Assembly (NCBI GenBank): GCA_000432575.1
Contig: HF996799.1
Coordinates: forward strand, 1 to 22,059
Direction: 5' to 3'
DNA length: 22,059 bases
Source of the DNA: Clostridium sp. CAG:762
GTDB lineage: Bacteria; Bacillota_I; Bacilli_A; RF39; UBA660
The position numbers and the translations under genes are program-made. A model generated the notes under the pieces. That model saw nothing but the letters and a program-made list of their open reading frames with translations. It was not told the origin of the DNA and did no database searches. Below, in pieces: positions 1 through 7,552 of the stretch (the stretch's first letter is position 1; every line of letters starts with the position of its first letter).

Positions 1-40
1 GTTTCTATGTCCAAGAAACGGGGTTCATATCATTAACTCA

Positions 41-1396
41 CTAATTACTATTTTTTATTATTTCCAAAACCGTTTCTTTATCACTATAATGAATCTTCTC
101 ATTGCCTATTATTTGATAATTCTCATGCCCTTTACCAAGAATAAGTAACATATCATTATGATTAAGTAAACTTATTGCCTTTTTTGTAGCCTCATACCTA
201 TCATTAATTACTTCAAAATTCTTAACACCTAAATTTCTTATAATATCATTTGTAATTTCCTTTGAATCTTCACACCTAGGATTATCATCAGTAAATATAA
301 CATAACTAGAATACTTCGTAGCAATATCACCCATTATAGGTCTTTTTGTTTTATCACGCTTACCACCACATCCAATAACAGTAATAATATTACCTCTTTT
401 TAATTCATTACAACACTTCAATATATTTTCCATTGCATCAGGAGTATGAGCATAATCAACTATAATAACATTATCTTGATAATTAATTATTTCAAATCTT
501 CCAGGTGGAGAACTTACCTTAATACCTAATATCTCTTTAATATCATAGCCAAGTCCATTAACAATTATTAAAGCAAGTAAATAATTATATATATTATATT
601 TTCCAAGCAAATTAACTTCCGCATTATAAATTACATCTTTATAGTTAAAATCAAATACTGTTTTATTCATTAATAACTTACTAGATATTACATGATAATC
701 ACCCTTATTAAAGCCATATGTTATATTATTATTTCCTTTAATAAGAAAATTACTTGCATATTCATCATCAATGTTAACAATAGCCTTACCACCTTTTTTA
801 ACTTTATAAAATAACTTTTGCTTTGCCTTCATATAATTCTCAAAAGTACCATGAACATCCAAATGATCTTGAGTTAAATTAGTAAAAGCTACAATATCAA
901 AATCAATCCCCATTAAACGTCCAATTTCTAAAGCATGACTAGATACTTCCATAACAATTACCTCTATTTTATTCTTAATACACAAATCGAACATCTCATA
1001 TAATTCCATCAAATCTGGTGTTGTATTTTGTGTTTCTTTGTAACTATTTACCATATAAAAACCAATTGTACCAATATAAGCAGTAGGACAACTCAATTTA
1101 TTTAACATTTGATAAACTAAATAAGCAGTCGTAGTCTTACCGTTTGTCCCAGTTATTCCAACAAACTTAATATCTGCGAGCTCATTATCATACATATTAT
1201 GCAAATAATCTGCTAAATACTTCCTCGTATCCTCTACAACAACTGTTTCTACATCATAACTACCATGTTCACATATGACCTTAGATGCTCCATTCTCAAT
1301 CGCACTTACAATATAATCGTGCCCATCAGTTTCTACCCCCCTAAGTGCTAAAAAAGTATCTCCTTTTTTTACTTTCCTAGAATCTGTTACTAACAC
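41..1396 (-). CDS. murE: UDP-N-acetylmuramoyl-dipeptide ligase MurE, meso-diaminopimelate type
   Basis: This cytoplasmic Mur ligase adds the third residue of the peptidoglycan stem peptide to UDP-MurNAc-L-Ala-D-Glu using ATP. The ATP loop GITGTNGKTTT lies near residues 80-90, followed by a TTPD motif and the NLTQDHLD segment of the central domain. The substrate-selecting motif is DNPR (about residues 371-374), the signature of enzymes that use meso-diaminopimelate rather than lysine. I place the start at a GTG at 1394-1396, because AGGAGT ends seven bases before it. An earlier in-frame GTG (1409-1411) lies upstream of that ribosome-binding site and would give a five-residue longer protein. 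The protein of about 451 residues is somewhat shorter than usual because the first strand of the N-terminal domain is trimmed. It follows the MurF gene by 18 bases, so the two are probably co-transcribed. Confidence 0.93.
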   Translation of the reverse strand: MLVTDSRKVKKGDTFLALRGVETDGHDYIVSAIENGASKVICEHGSYDVETVVVEDTRKYLADYLHNMYDNELADIKFVGITGTNGKTTTAYLVYQMLNKLSCPTAYIGTIGFYMVNSYKETQNTTPDLMELYEMFDLCIKNKIEVIVMEVSSHALEIGRLMGIDFDIVAFTNLTQDHLDVHGTFENYMKAKQKLFYKVKKGGKAIVNIDDEYASNFLIKGNNNITYGFNKGDYHVISSKLLMNKTVFDFNYKDVIYNAEVNLLGKYNIYNYLLALIIVNGLGYDIKEILGIKVSSPPGRFEIINYQDNVIIVDYAHTPDAMENILKCCNELKRGNIITVIGCGGKRDKTKRPIMGDIATKYSSYVIFTDDNPRCEDSKEITNDIIRNLGVKNFEVINDRYEATKKAISLLNHNDMLLILGKGHENYQIIGNEKIHYSDKETVLEIIKNSN

Positions 1397-1414
1397 AAAA
1401 TCACTCCTCACTTC

Positions 1415-3007
1415 TTATTTTTCGTTAAATATATCAGGTAAATCATTTTCAAGAAGAACAAACTTATTCTTACCATCTATCTTATTAATTATCTCAAACG
1501 ATTCCTTTACATCATTAATCACATATATCTTATTCTTTAAATAATTATTATCGATTAACCCCACATATATTGGTTTAGTTTGCGCCTTACCTACCAAAAT
1601 TACATAATCACACACTTCGCTTATATATTTTCCAAACAAATAATTTAACTCATATTGCTTACTGCCCAATTCTATCATACCAGGAGTAACAATTATCTTA
1701 ACACCATTCATTAAATCTAATACTTCCAAAGCCATCTTAGAACCATCAGGATTAGAATTAAACGCATCATCTATTATTGTAATATCACCAAGTTTCCTAA
1801 TACTCAAACGATGCTCAGTTGGCTTTAAATACTTAACCACTCTCTGCATATCACAAATAGCCACGCCTAATGCTTTTCCAAGTGCAATAGCAGACAAAAT
1901 ATTATAAATATTAGCCCTACCAAGAATAGAAGTTTCAAAATGATAACTCTCCACATTCTTAAATTCCACATCAAAACACATTTTCAAATTATCTATCTTA
2001 ATATTTTTAGCAAAAACATCCGCCTTATCTTTATTGTCAATACCTATCCATATAATCTTACAATTATTTTTAATATGATAACTTACTTGTCTCTCATCAT
2101 CAGCATTTAAAATACCAATCCCATCTTTAGGCAAAGATTCAATTAACTTCATTTTTTCCATTGTCGTATTTTCTAAAGTTTTAAATGTTTCCAAATGTGC
2201 TTCACCTATCTTTGTAACAATACCATAACTAGGTTTAATAAAATCACATAATTCTTTAATATCACCAAGTTTACAAGCTCCCATCTCCGCGATAAAAACA
2301 TTATCAAATTTATCCAAATAATTATTAATAGCATTCATAAGACCATATGGAGTATTAAAACTTTTAGGCGTAGCAAAAGAATTATACTTAGCATTTAATA
2401 TCTCATTTAAAATATTCTTACTACTTGTCTTCCCATAACTACCAGTTATTCCAATTTTTATAAGATTAGACTTATCATTTAACTTCTTTAAAGCCATATT
2501 TTTATAATAATAATAAACACATTTTTCTATTGGTTTATTAATTATATTAGCAATAAAAACAACAAAATAAGACATATAACTTAAACACAAATAGATTAAA
2601 TAATAAAATAATATATCATTTTGATTATAATTAAAGCATATAACTAAACTTAAAAATAAATATATTACAAGAATTGTTAAAATTAATCTCTTAATACGAC
2701 TAGTAACCACAAAAGGCTTCTTAACTTGCATTTTTTTTATCTTACTACCCTCTAAATAAAAAAGTACTAGAAAAAATATCATATTAATCAAGCAAAAGAA
2801 ATTAATATCCAAAATAAAGTAAAAAGGAATAACTAAAACATACAAAAAATCAAAAGAAACAAAAACCTTTTTAATACTTTTCCCTATCCATTTGATATAT
2901 CTATTACTTACATTATATGAATTTTGCTGCAACATATAAAGTCCATTGCGGTATTTTATTAAAACATACAAGCTATAAGTCAAAAGACTAACATAAAAAA
3001 CTAACAT
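1415..3007 (-). CDS. murF: MurF-like D-Ala-D-Ala-adding Mur ligase with N-terminal membrane domain
   Basis: Residues from about 180 onward form a Mur ligase core with ATP loop GITGSYGKTSSKN (186-198). The core also has the segment AEMGACKLGDI, the sequence VTKIGEAHLE, and a C-terminal domain with DDAFNSNPDG, all typical of MurF. MurF joins D-Ala-D-Ala to the UDP-MurNAc tripeptide. The canonical N-terminal UDP-binding domain is missing. In its place are about 165 residues with roughly five hydrophobic segments (about 3-18, 51-66, 70-86, 106-125, 132-155) and a polar LQQNSYN motif between the first two. The enzyme is thus predicted to be anchored in the membrane. ATG start with AGGTGA six bases upstream. 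The gene lies 22 bases after asnB and directly before murE, consistent with a wall-precursor operon. That it truly adds D-Ala-D-Ala is inferred from family resemblance. Confidence 0.85.
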   Translation of the reverse strand: MLVFYVSLLTYSLYVLIKYRNGLYMLQQNSYNVSNRYIKWIGKSIKKVFVSFDFLYVLVIPFYFILDINFFCLINMIFFLVLFYLEGSKIKKMQVKKPFVVTSRIKRLILTILVIYLFLSLVICFNYNQNDILFYYLIYLCLSYMSYFVVFIANIINKPIEKCVYYYYKNMALKKLNDKSNLIKIGITGSYGKTSSKNILNEILNAKYNSFATPKSFNTPYGLMNAINNYLDKFDNVFIAEMGACKLGDIKELCDFIKPSYGIVTKIGEAHLETFKTLENTTMEKMKLIESLPKDGIGILNADDERQVSYHIKNNCKIIWIGIDNKDKADVFAKNIKIDNLKMCFDVEFKNVESYHFETSILGRANIYNILSAIALGKALGVAICDMQRVVKYLKPTEHRLSIRKLGDITIIDDAFNSNPDGSKMALEVLDLMNGVKIIVTPGMIELGSKQYELNYLFGKYISEVCDYVILVGKAQTKPIYVGLIDNNYLKNKIYVINDVKESFEIINKIDGKNKFVLLENDLPDIFNEK

Positions 3008-3029
3008 CTACTTCACCTACTTTATTATA

Positions 3030-4844
3030 TTACGAAAAGTATTCATGGTACCATACTAAAAATGTATAGACAGTCCATATTTTTCTACTATTATCCCTTT
3101 TTCCTTTGTAATGTGCATCTAAAAGTTTTATTATTTCCTTTTTGTTAAAGAATTGGTTATCACTTTCAAAAGTCTTCTTAATTAACTCATATGTATCATT
3201 TTCCCTTAACCATACTCTAATAGGAACTGGAAAACCTAATTTTTTCTTATTAGCAACCTTATCCGCTAATTCCTTCTTAGCAACGTTACGAAAAGCATAC
3301 TTAGTTTGTCCATCCTTAATCTTATACTTCGTTGGCATTTTCCTCATACTATCAATTAAAACTCTATCCAGATAAGGTACCCTCACCTCCAAAGAATTAG
3401 CCATTGACATCTTATCCGCCTTAAGAAGAATATCGCCAATTAACCAAGTGTTAAAATCAATATACTGCATTTTAGTAACATCATCATATTCCTTACATTT
3501 TTCATAATAAGATTTAGTTACATCTTTAAAACATAAATCCTTCTTCTTATTTTTTAAAATCTTTTTTTTCTCACTCTCATCAAAGATAAAAGCATTACCT
3601 ACATATCTATCTTCTAACTTATGACTTCTTCTATATATGAAATTAAACCCTCTATATTTTCTAAAAGGATAAACCAAAACACCTAAAAACCTCCTAATAA
3701 CATAAGGTATCTTGTAATAAGAACTTACAGAATATGGCTCATGATATATATTATATCCACCAAATATTTCATCAGCACCTTCACCCGATAAAGCAACTTT
3801 CACATATTTACTTGCTTCATTTGCTACGAAATACAAAGCCACCGCGGCAGGGTCTGCTAAAGGTTCATCCATAAAATACTGAATTTTAGGAAAATTACAA
3901 AAATATTCCTCCTTACTTATCTTTTTACTAATATTATCTATTTTTAAATTATTAGATAAATCCTTAGCATAATCAATTTCACTATACTTAGTATTATCCC
4001 AACCAACAGTAAAAGTCTTATCAACATTAGCCTTAGCAACAATATAAGAAGAATCTACACCACTAGATAAAAAACTACCTACTTCAACATCACTTATCTT
4101 ATGAGCCTTAATTGAATCATCAAGTAATTTATTAATCTCTTTCTCATAATATTTTAAATCTTTACTATCATCAGGGGCAAACTCTAACTCATAATACTTT
4201 GAGATATCAAGTTTACCATCCTTATACTTAAAATAATGCCCTGGCAATAACTTATAAACATTCTTAAAAAATGTTTCAGGGTATACACTATATTGAAAAG
4301 TCAAATAATAATCAAGCATATCTATATTCAATTCCTTTTTAAATCCAGGATGAGCCAAAAAACTCTTGATTTCAGACCCAAACATAAAATTACCTTTATC
4401 GAAATAATAATACATTGGCTTAATTCCATAAAAATCTCTAGCTCCGAAAAGTTCACCAGTTTTTATATCATAAATAGCAAAAGCAAACATTCCTCTTAAT
4501 TTCATAAGAATATCTTCTTTGTATTCTTCATAACCATGTAAAATTACTTCTGTATCCGTCTTAGTTTTAAATTTATAACCTTTTTTTATAAGATCCTTTT
4601 TTATCTCCTGATAATTATAAATTTCTCCATTAAAAATAATAACTTTATCTTTTTTCTCATTATATATTGGTTGACTACCAGTATTAAGGTCTATTATTGA
4701 CAACCTACGAAAACCTAAAGCCACAGTTGAATCCACATAATAACCATCACTATCAGGACCACGATGAATAATTCTATCTGCCATATCTTTGATTATTTTT
4801 TCTTTATTTTTGCTTTTATCACTAAAGCCTACTATTCCACACAT
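3030..4844 (-). CDS. asnB: asparagine synthetase (glutamine-hydrolysing)
   Basis: The enzyme makes asparagine from aspartate, ATP and glutamine. The start is set by the catalytic cysteine, which must be residue 2 (MCGIVGF) once the methionine is removed. The ATG at 4842-4844 has GAGGTAG a few bases upstream, so a reading frame opening ten codons earlier is not the true start. The class II glutaminase domain shows RGPDSDG (28-34) and FNGEIYNY (71-78). The synthetase domain shows the PP-loop SSGVDSS (260-266) and GEGADEIFGGY. The length of 604 residues is normal for the AsnB/AsnO type. It has its own likely extended -10 promoter just behind the cwlJ terminator. It sits upstream of murF and murE, but no functional link to wall synthesis can be read from the sequence, and it may simply share the transcript. 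Confidence 0.95.
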   Translation of the reverse strand: MCGIVGFSDKSKNKEKIIKDMADRIIHRGPDSDGYYVDSTVALGFRRLSIIDLNTGSQPIYNEKKDKVIIFNGEIYNYQEIKKDLIKKGYKFKTKTDTEVILHGYEEYKEDILMKLRGMFAFAIYDIKTGELFGARDFYGIKPMYYYFDKGNFMFGSEIKSFLAHPGFKKELNIDMLDYYLTFQYSVYPETFFKNVYKLLPGHYFKYKDGKLDISKYYELEFAPDDSKDLKYYEKEINKLLDDSIKAHKISDVEVGSFLSSGVDSSYIVAKANVDKTFTVGWDNTKYSEIDYAKDLSNNLKIDNISKKISKEEYFCNFPKIQYFMDEPLADPAAVALYFVANEASKYVKVALSGEGADEIFGGYNIYHEPYSVSSYYKIPYVIRRFLGVLVYPFRKYRGFNFIYRRSHKLEDRYVGNAFIFDESEKKKILKNKKKDLCFKDVTKSYYEKCKEYDDVTKMQYIDFNTWLIGDILLKADKMSMANSLEVRVPYLDRVLIDSMRKMPTKYKIKDGQTKYAFRNVAKKELADKVANKKKLGFPVPIRVWLRENDTYELIKKTFESDNQFFNKKEIIKLLDAHYKGKRDNSRKIWTVYTFLVWYHEYFS

Positions 4845-4862
4845 ATTATCTACCTCATAAAT

Positions 4863-4871
4863 AGTATACCA
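4863..4871 (-). promoter_or_regulatory. extended -10 promoter for asnB
   Basis: On the minus strand the sequence reads TGG followed by TATACT, an extended -10 box (TGn TATACT). It lies about 20 bases before the asnB start codon. No good -35 box is visible because the T-tract of the cwlJ terminator occupies that position. Transcription would start about 10 bases before the ribosome-binding site, giving a very short leader. This is inferred from sequence only. Confidence 0.45.
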
Positions 4872-4872
4872 C

Positions 4873-4905
4873 AAAAAAAGAAAAACTCACACATTTAGTG
4901 AAGTT
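4873..4905 (-). terminator. intrinsic terminator after cwlJ
   Basis: On the minus strand AACTTCAC (4898-4905) pairs with GTGTGAGTT (4884-4892), with one bulged base. The loop TAAAT contains the cwlJ stop codon. A T-rich tail of five Ts, one C and seven Ts follows. The terminator overlaps the end of cwlJ and abuts the asnB promoter, so the two genes appear to be transcribed separately. Confidence 0.6.
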
Positions 4906-5320
4906 CTTTACACACACCTGCATCAGGTTTGTAAAAACAATGATTTTTATATCTCCCAGCAAAGTCTTGTTCCCACCACGAACTGCCACATGTTGTTCCT
5001 TTTGCAGGAGCATAAAACCATAAAGCATTTGTCGCAGGATAATAATATTCACCACGTATTACTCTTTGAGCCAAATCTTTTTCCAGAACTGTAGGATTTC
5101 CAATAAAGAGACTACTACTAGTGCCTGAAAAACCACCTGGATTTTGATAAATTGCATCAGTTAAAGAACGAATATCTTTAAAAGTCAAACAATCAGCGAT
5201 TGTCCTATTTACAACAACATTGCCAACCATTAACATTCCAAGATTTCCTTCTCCCACCGCCTCAGCTCTCATTAACCTAGCCAGCAATTCTAATTCCTTT
5301 TGATTATACTTAACAATCAT
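4895..5320 (-). CDS. cwlJ: spore cortex-lytic hydrolase CwlJ (SleB/CwlJ family)
   Basis: A protein of 141 residues without a signal peptide, the same size and layout as Bacillus CwlJ, a spore-coat enzyme that degrades cortex peptidoglycan during germination. Shared features are LLARLMRAEAVGEG at 12-25 with the conserved glutamate, GMLMVGNVVVNR at 28-39, the ALWFYAP segment near 100, and the C-terminal HCFYKPDAGVC. SleB proteins would carry a signal peptide and a peptidoglycan-binding domain, which are absent here. The ATG at 5318-5320 has AGGTGA four bases upstream. An in-frame GTG six codons earlier has no such site. Upstream at 5350-5357 the minus strand reads CATATAAT, close to the -10 consensus of the sporulation factor SigE, but the -35 region is unclear. 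It has its own terminator. The usual partner GerQ is not in the window. Confidence 0.88.
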   Translation of the reverse strand: MIVKYNQKELELLARLMRAEAVGEGNLGMLMVGNVVVNRTIADCLTFKDIRSLTDAIYQNPGGFSGTSSSLFIGNPTVLEKDLAQRVIRGEYYYPATNALWFYAPAKGTTCGSSWWEQDFAGRYKNHCFYKPDAGVCKELH

Positions 5321-5379
5321 TTTATCACCTTTTTCCACTTTACAAGAAAATTATATGAATTTTTTATTTTTTTATTATA

Positions 5380-5408
5380 TTGTATTGAAAAAAAACGAAA
5401 TATATGAT
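5380..5408 (+). promoter_or_regulatory. promoter of tRNA-Trp
   Basis: TTGTAT (5380-5385) and TATGAT (5403-5408) are separated by 17 bases, a reasonable housekeeping promoter 24 bases before the mature tRNA 5' end. A second reading, TTGAAA with TAAATT four to five bases downstream, is also spaced by 17 bases, so the exact boxes are uncertain. Confidence 0.5.
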
Positions 5409-5432
5409 AAATTATATATAACAAACATTTTT

Positions 5433-5506
5433 AGGGGATTAGTTAAATGGTATAATAATGGTCTCCAAAACCACTGTTGGGAGTTCGATTCTCTCATCCC
5501 CTGCCA
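5433..5506 (+). tRNA. trnW: tRNA-Trp (anticodon CCA)
   Basis: A 74-base cloverleaf. The acceptor stem AGGGGAT pairs perfectly with ATCCCCT, followed by discriminator G and an encoded CCA. The D arm is GTTA/TAAT. The anticodon loop CTCCAAA has anticodon CCA at 5465-5467, and its stem has an A-C mismatch at the outer pair. The T arm is GGGAG/CTCTC with loop TTCGATT. A CCA anticodon reads only TGG, which fits the use of TGA as a stop codon in this genome. It is a single tRNA gene, transcribed opposite to cwlJ. Confidence 0.96.
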
Positions 5507-5566
5507 TTTAGTGATTATGCGAACGTTTTTTACTTTGTAGGAAAGTTTGCTGTATATATAATCTTG

Positions 5567-5594
5567 AAAGTACTAGCAATAGTACTTTTTCTTT
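5567..5594 (+). terminator. intrinsic terminator downstream of tRNA-Trp
   Basis: AAAGTACT (5567-5574) and AGTACTTT (5581-5588) form an eight-pair stem with loop AGCAAT, followed by a T-rich tail broken by one C. It lies 60 bases after the tRNA and faces the convergent small membrane protein gene. It may also slow transcription from the other side. Confidence 0.6.
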
Positions 5595-5622
5595 GATTAG
5601 GGGGTCATTTACAACCTCGCTT

Positions 5623-5928
5623 TTAAAATATTTGACTAATATCATTAATGCTAACAAATAATTTTGCAATATATACACATCTTATTAATAATAAAACTAT
5701 AAAGTTTATAAATACTATTGTATTAATTGCAGTTAAATTTATATTCCTTTTTGAAACAATAAAAATATAATATAAAAAAAATAATAAACAACCACTAGTA
5801 GCAAAATCAAGCAAACTTCCAATTATATTATAAGTATTAAAATTACTAATAAAAGATATAACAAGCAATATTATTGAAATTATAAGCAATATTTTGGGGT
5901 TATTAAGCAATTTCTTCATAATTAACAC
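5623..5928 (-). CDS. small hypothetical membrane protein
   Basis: I do not recognise the family. The predicted product of up to 101 residues has three hydrophobic segments (about 12-29, 34-58 and 68-92), with a lysine-rich N-terminus and an SKRN loop after the second segment. It is thus a likely three-pass inner-membrane protein. The start is uncertain: a GTG at 5926-5928 or an ATG three codons later (5917-5919), both behind a weak AGAAG-type site. It is convergent with the tRNA gene and divergent from the DUF3298 gene. The membrane-protein composition and regular codons argue for a real gene, but there is no conserved motif to support a function. Confidence 0.5.
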   Translation of the reverse strand: MLIMKKLLNNPKILLIISIILLVISFISNFNTYNIIGSLLDFATSGCLLFFLYYIFIVSKRNINLTAINTIVFINFIVLLLIRCVYIAKLFVSINDISQIF

Positions 5929-6010
5929 ACTTCTTCTAATATAGATTATAAAAGAAATTTCAACTAATTATTAGATAAAATAAAAAAAGGAAAATAACAT
6001 ATAATATAAC

Positions 6011-6673
6011 ATGAATAATTCAAAAAAATGTATTATTTATTTTCTCATCTTTGCTATGCTGTTATCAGTATTTACCTTATTTCTAAAGCAAAGAAAAACT
6101 AACAACGAAATTAATACCATTAGTTATCAAGAAAATACCATTAAAATAGTTTATCCATCTACCAACTATACTAAACTAAACAAAAGGATTAAAAAAATTA
6201 TAACTAATCAAATCAATGATTTTACCAAAATTACCTTAAACAAAGGAAAAACAACATATTACTTAATAATCAATTATAAATCATATTCTTATAAAACAAT
6301 TATTTCTTACATTTTCTTTACAGAATCATATTTTCTTGGAGCTCATCCTATACATGAAATATGGACCGTTAACTATGACTATAAAGAAAATAAATTTATT
6401 ACCATCGATAATATCATTAATAATAACCAAATTATTTTAAATAACATAGCAAACTATACATATCAAAATCTTTCTCAAAAAAAGATATTTCAAAATGAAA
6501 CAGTTCTAAACATGCTAAAAGAAGGAACCAAACCAAGATTAAATAACTATAAACACATTCTTTTTTCAAAAGAAGGTCTAATAATTTATTTTGACAGATA
6601 CCAAATAGCTCCTTATTACTACGGTAATTATAGTATAACTATTCCCTACAATATCTTAAAAAGCTCCCATTAA
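6011..6673 (+). CDS. membrane-anchored DUF3298 (RsiV-like C-terminal domain) protein
   Basis: A protein of 220 residues with one N-terminal hydrophobic anchor (about 8-26), followed by an extracellular domain. The domain contains YFLGAHPIHEIWTVNYD near 107-123 and ends with KEGLIIYFDRYQIAPYYYG and a TIPY strand. These are hallmarks of the DUF3298 domain found in the anti-sigma factor RsiV and in PdaC-type proteins. In RsiV this domain binds lysozyme. No partner sigma factor gene is adjacent and there is no cytoplasmic anti-sigma segment before the anchor, so it is not RsiV itself. No close ribosome-binding site precedes the ATG: the nearest AAGGA is about 20 bases away. TATAAT at 6000-6005 ends five bases before the ATG, so a leaderless transcript is possible. 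Role unknown; it could sense or resist an envelope ligand. Confidence 0.72.
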   Translation: MNNSKKCIIYFLIFAMLLSVFTLFLKQRKTNNEINTISYQENTIKIVYPSTNYTKLNKRIKKIITNQINDFTKITLNKGKTTYYLIINYKSYSYKTIISYIFFTESYFLGAHPIHEIWTVNYDYKENKFITIDNIINNNQIILNNIANYTYQNLSQKKIFQNETVLNMLKEGTKPRLNNYKHILFSKEGLIIYFDRYQIAPYYYGNYSITIPYNILKSSH

Positions 6674-6676
6674 AAA

Positions 6677-6705
6677 TTGACTTTTAAACTTAAATATGCT
6701 ATATT
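6677..6705 (+). promoter_or_regulatory. housekeeping promoter of the pyrophosphatase gene
   Basis: TTGACT (6677-6682) and TATATT (6700-6705) are separated by exactly 17 bases, 28 bases before the start codon. This is close to the SigA consensus and gives the gene transcription independent of the DUF3298 gene, whose stop codon lies only a few bases upstream. Confidence 0.75.
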
Positions 6706-6733
6706 TGATATACAAAATAAATCGAGGTGAAAT

Positions 6734-7480
6734 ATGAAAAATAATATCGTTGATGCAATAATTGAAATACCACTTAATACTAAAAATAAATTTGAAATTG
6801 ATGAAACAACTGGCAAAATTAGATTAGATAGAGTACTCTACTCTGCCATGAATTATCCTGTAGAATATGGATACATCGAAAATACCTTAGCCTTAGATGG
6901 AGATCCATTAGATATCTTATTAGTATCATCTGCTCCAACTTTCCCTGGATGTATTGTTGAAGCCAGAGTTATTGGCTATCTAGAAGTTATTGACAATGGC
7001 CATGAAGATTACAAAATAATTTCCGTAGTAAATGTTGACCCTAGATATAATGAAATAAACACCCTAAATGACATGCCAAAATTTATCCTAGAAGAAATAA
7101 AAGACTTTTTTTCAAACTACAAAACACTACAAAACATTCCCGTTGAAGTATTAAATTATCATGATACCGAAGAAGCTTTAGAAATAATAGAAAATTGTAA
7201 ACAAAGACACAAAAATAAAGAAAATCTAAACAAAGTACAAATAGAAAAAATTAAATTCTTTTTAAACAATAATCAAAATAGAAATTGCAAAGCAATTTGT
7301 AATATTACTTTAAACAACAATAAAAATATTGAAAATATTAAAATTGTAGAGCGTCAAAACAAATATTATGTAGCCTTTAATGAAAGCAATATAAGTGATA
7401 TTGTTGCCGATAAAAAATTTTTAACTTATTTAAAAAATACAATTATTAAAACATACCAAAACACAAAAAAAGAAAACTAA
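6734..7480 (+). CDS. ppa: family I inorganic pyrophosphatase with C-terminal SpoVG-like domain
   Basis: Residues 1-155 are a soluble family I pyrophosphatase, which hydrolyses pyrophosphate to phosphate in the cytoplasm. The metal-binding motif DGDPLD is at 55-60 and the second acidic cluster at 87-94 keeps Asp87, Asp92 and Lys94. Lys19, Glu21, Arg33 and the late Tyr-Lys pair (about 129-130) are also present. The protein is 248 residues against about 175 for the usual bacterial enzyme. The extra part (about 167-243) follows the SpoVG pattern: VQIEKIKF, then AICNITLNN, then NIKIVERQNKYYVAF, then SDIV, then a final helix ending in IIKTYQ. SpoVG is a small nucleic-acid-binding regulator of Bacilli. 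The similarity is recognised by eye and is an inference. GAGGTG lies six bases before the ATG. The gene ends at a bidirectional terminator shared with mfd. Confidence 0.9.
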   Translation: MKNNIVDAIIEIPLNTKNKFEIDETTGKIRLDRVLYSAMNYPVEYGYIENTLALDGDPLDILLVSSAPTFPGCIVEARVIGYLEVIDNGHEDYKIISVVNVDPRYNEINTLNDMPKFILEEIKDFFSNYKTLQNIPVEVLNYHDTEEALEIIENCKQRHKNKENLNKVQIEKIKFFLNNNQNRNCKAICNITLNNNKNIENIKIVERQNKYYVAFNESNISDIVADKKFLTYLKNTIIKTYQNTKKEN

Positions 7481-7516
7481 TCTAAAATAAAAATCGTTTT
7501 AAAGTATCAGCATAGC

Positions 7517-7552
7517 AAAAAGCAAGTATTAACAAAAATACTTACTTTTTTT
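7517..7552. terminator. bidirectional intrinsic terminator between ppa and mfd
   Basis: AGCAAGTATT (7521-7530) and AATACTTACT (7537-7546) form a ten-base-pair stem with one mismatch or wobble and loop AACAAA. Seven Ts follow on the plus strand (7546-7552), and five As precede it (7517-7521), which become Ts on the minus strand. It therefore serves both convergent genes and includes the mfd stop codon. Confidence 0.75.

Noticed and set aside
1..19. Hairpin GTTTCT/AGAAAC at the left edge as a terminator after murE
   Set aside because: The six-pair stem is clear, but the window ends before any T-tract on the minus strand can be seen, so its role cannot be judged.
5355..5540. Plus-strand reading frame of 61 codons across the tRNA-Trp region
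   Set aside because: It runs through the tRNA gene and its promoter and has no ribosome-binding site.
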